DNA from: Bacillota bacterium | Lineage (GTDB): Bacteria; Bacillota; Clostridia; Acetivibrionales; DSM-1351 | Length of the DNA: 6,800 bases | NCBI GenBank assembly: GCA_023436515.1 | Contig: JAEZIV010000236.1 | Span: 1-6,800 of the forward strand | Direction of reading: 5' to 3' | In this document: positions 5,145 through 6,800 of the stretch, one piece after another | Numbering within the stretch: the first letter of the stretch is position 1 | Layout: every line of letters begins with the position of its first letter | Position numbers and translations under genes: made by a program | Notes under the pieces: generated by a model | What the model saw: only the letters and a program-made list of their open reading frames with translations | Told to the model about the DNA's origin: nothing | Databases searched by the model: none

Positions 5145-5150
5145 ACCTCC
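5145..5150 (-). promoter_or_regulatory. fba: Ribosome binding site of the aldolase, with an ATG-TAA pair before the true start
   Basis: GGAGGT lies 8 nt before the ATG at 5136. The intervening bases contain another ATG at 5142, followed at once by TAA in the same frame as the gene, so translation must begin at 5136. Confidence 0.8.
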
Positions 5151-5214
5151 CGAGATTGATTATTGTGTTATACAGTGCATCAATAATATACAATGATCTA
5201 ACACCCATTTATAT

Positions 5215-5256
5215 AACAAAACCCAGAAGGCATTTCTCAGCTACTGGGATTTTGTT
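5215..5256 (-). terminator. Terminator-like hairpin after pyrG
   Basis: The arms 5244-5256 and 5215-5226 (AACAAAATCCCAG / CTGGGTTTTGTT on the minus strand) form a 12-bp stem with one bulge and a TTTT on the 3' arm, 9 nt past the pyrG stop. Confidence 0.8.
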
Positions 5257-5265
5257 TTCATTTAA

Positions 5266-6800
<1,535 letters not shown>

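Overview
The window is low-GC DNA in which all five recognisable genes lie on the minus strand. The genes, and above all the sporulation signalling protein SpoIIR, point to a spore-forming member of the Clostridia. A cellulolytic Ruminiclostridium-type organism is possible, but that is an impression and not something the sequence proves.

In coordinate order (reverse of transcription): 1-1117 is the N-terminal 372 codons of a P2A-type calcium-transporting ATPase, whose C-terminal part lies beyond the left edge. 1118-2392 is a gene-free 1.3 kb stretch packed with repeats and palindromes. 2393-3085 is an MgtC/SapB-family membrane protein. 3286-4002 is spoIIR. 4291-5136 is a class II ketose-bisphosphate aldolase. 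5266-6800 is pyrG (CTP synthase), lacking only about the first 25 codons at the right edge. Each of pyrG, fba and spoIIR is followed by a terminator-like hairpin, so these look like separate transcription units and not one operon. The genes are housekeeping and sporulation functions plus two membrane proteins linked to ion handling.

The part worth attention is 1238-2388. It holds a tandem duplication of a composite unit in the order A-C-B-C, read along the plus strand. A is a long-stem element of about 200 bp whose first copy ends in a 14-bp inverted repeat. B is an unrelated long-stem element of about 130 bp. C is a small 24-nt hairpin with a conserved tail, present four times. The stems of A and B differ in sequence but carry the same apical motif (tcgta...accgtactcc on the plus strand). 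Into this motif a variable hairpin cassette (cacgaa-hairpin-ttct) is inserted, shortened or absent, depending on the copy. The cassette hairpins of copies A1 and B2 differ by four compensatory base-pair changes and one wobble change. Many non-Watson-Crick positions become G-U pairs only if the minus strand is the RNA. This suggests a modular structured RNA, or a palindromic mobile element with RNA-like constraints, lying between mgtC and the Ca2+ pump gene and co-directional with both. I do not recognise the family. The second A copy is additionally split by a 251-bp insertion (D) made almost entirely of further hairpins; copy A1 supplies the exact uninterrupted site.
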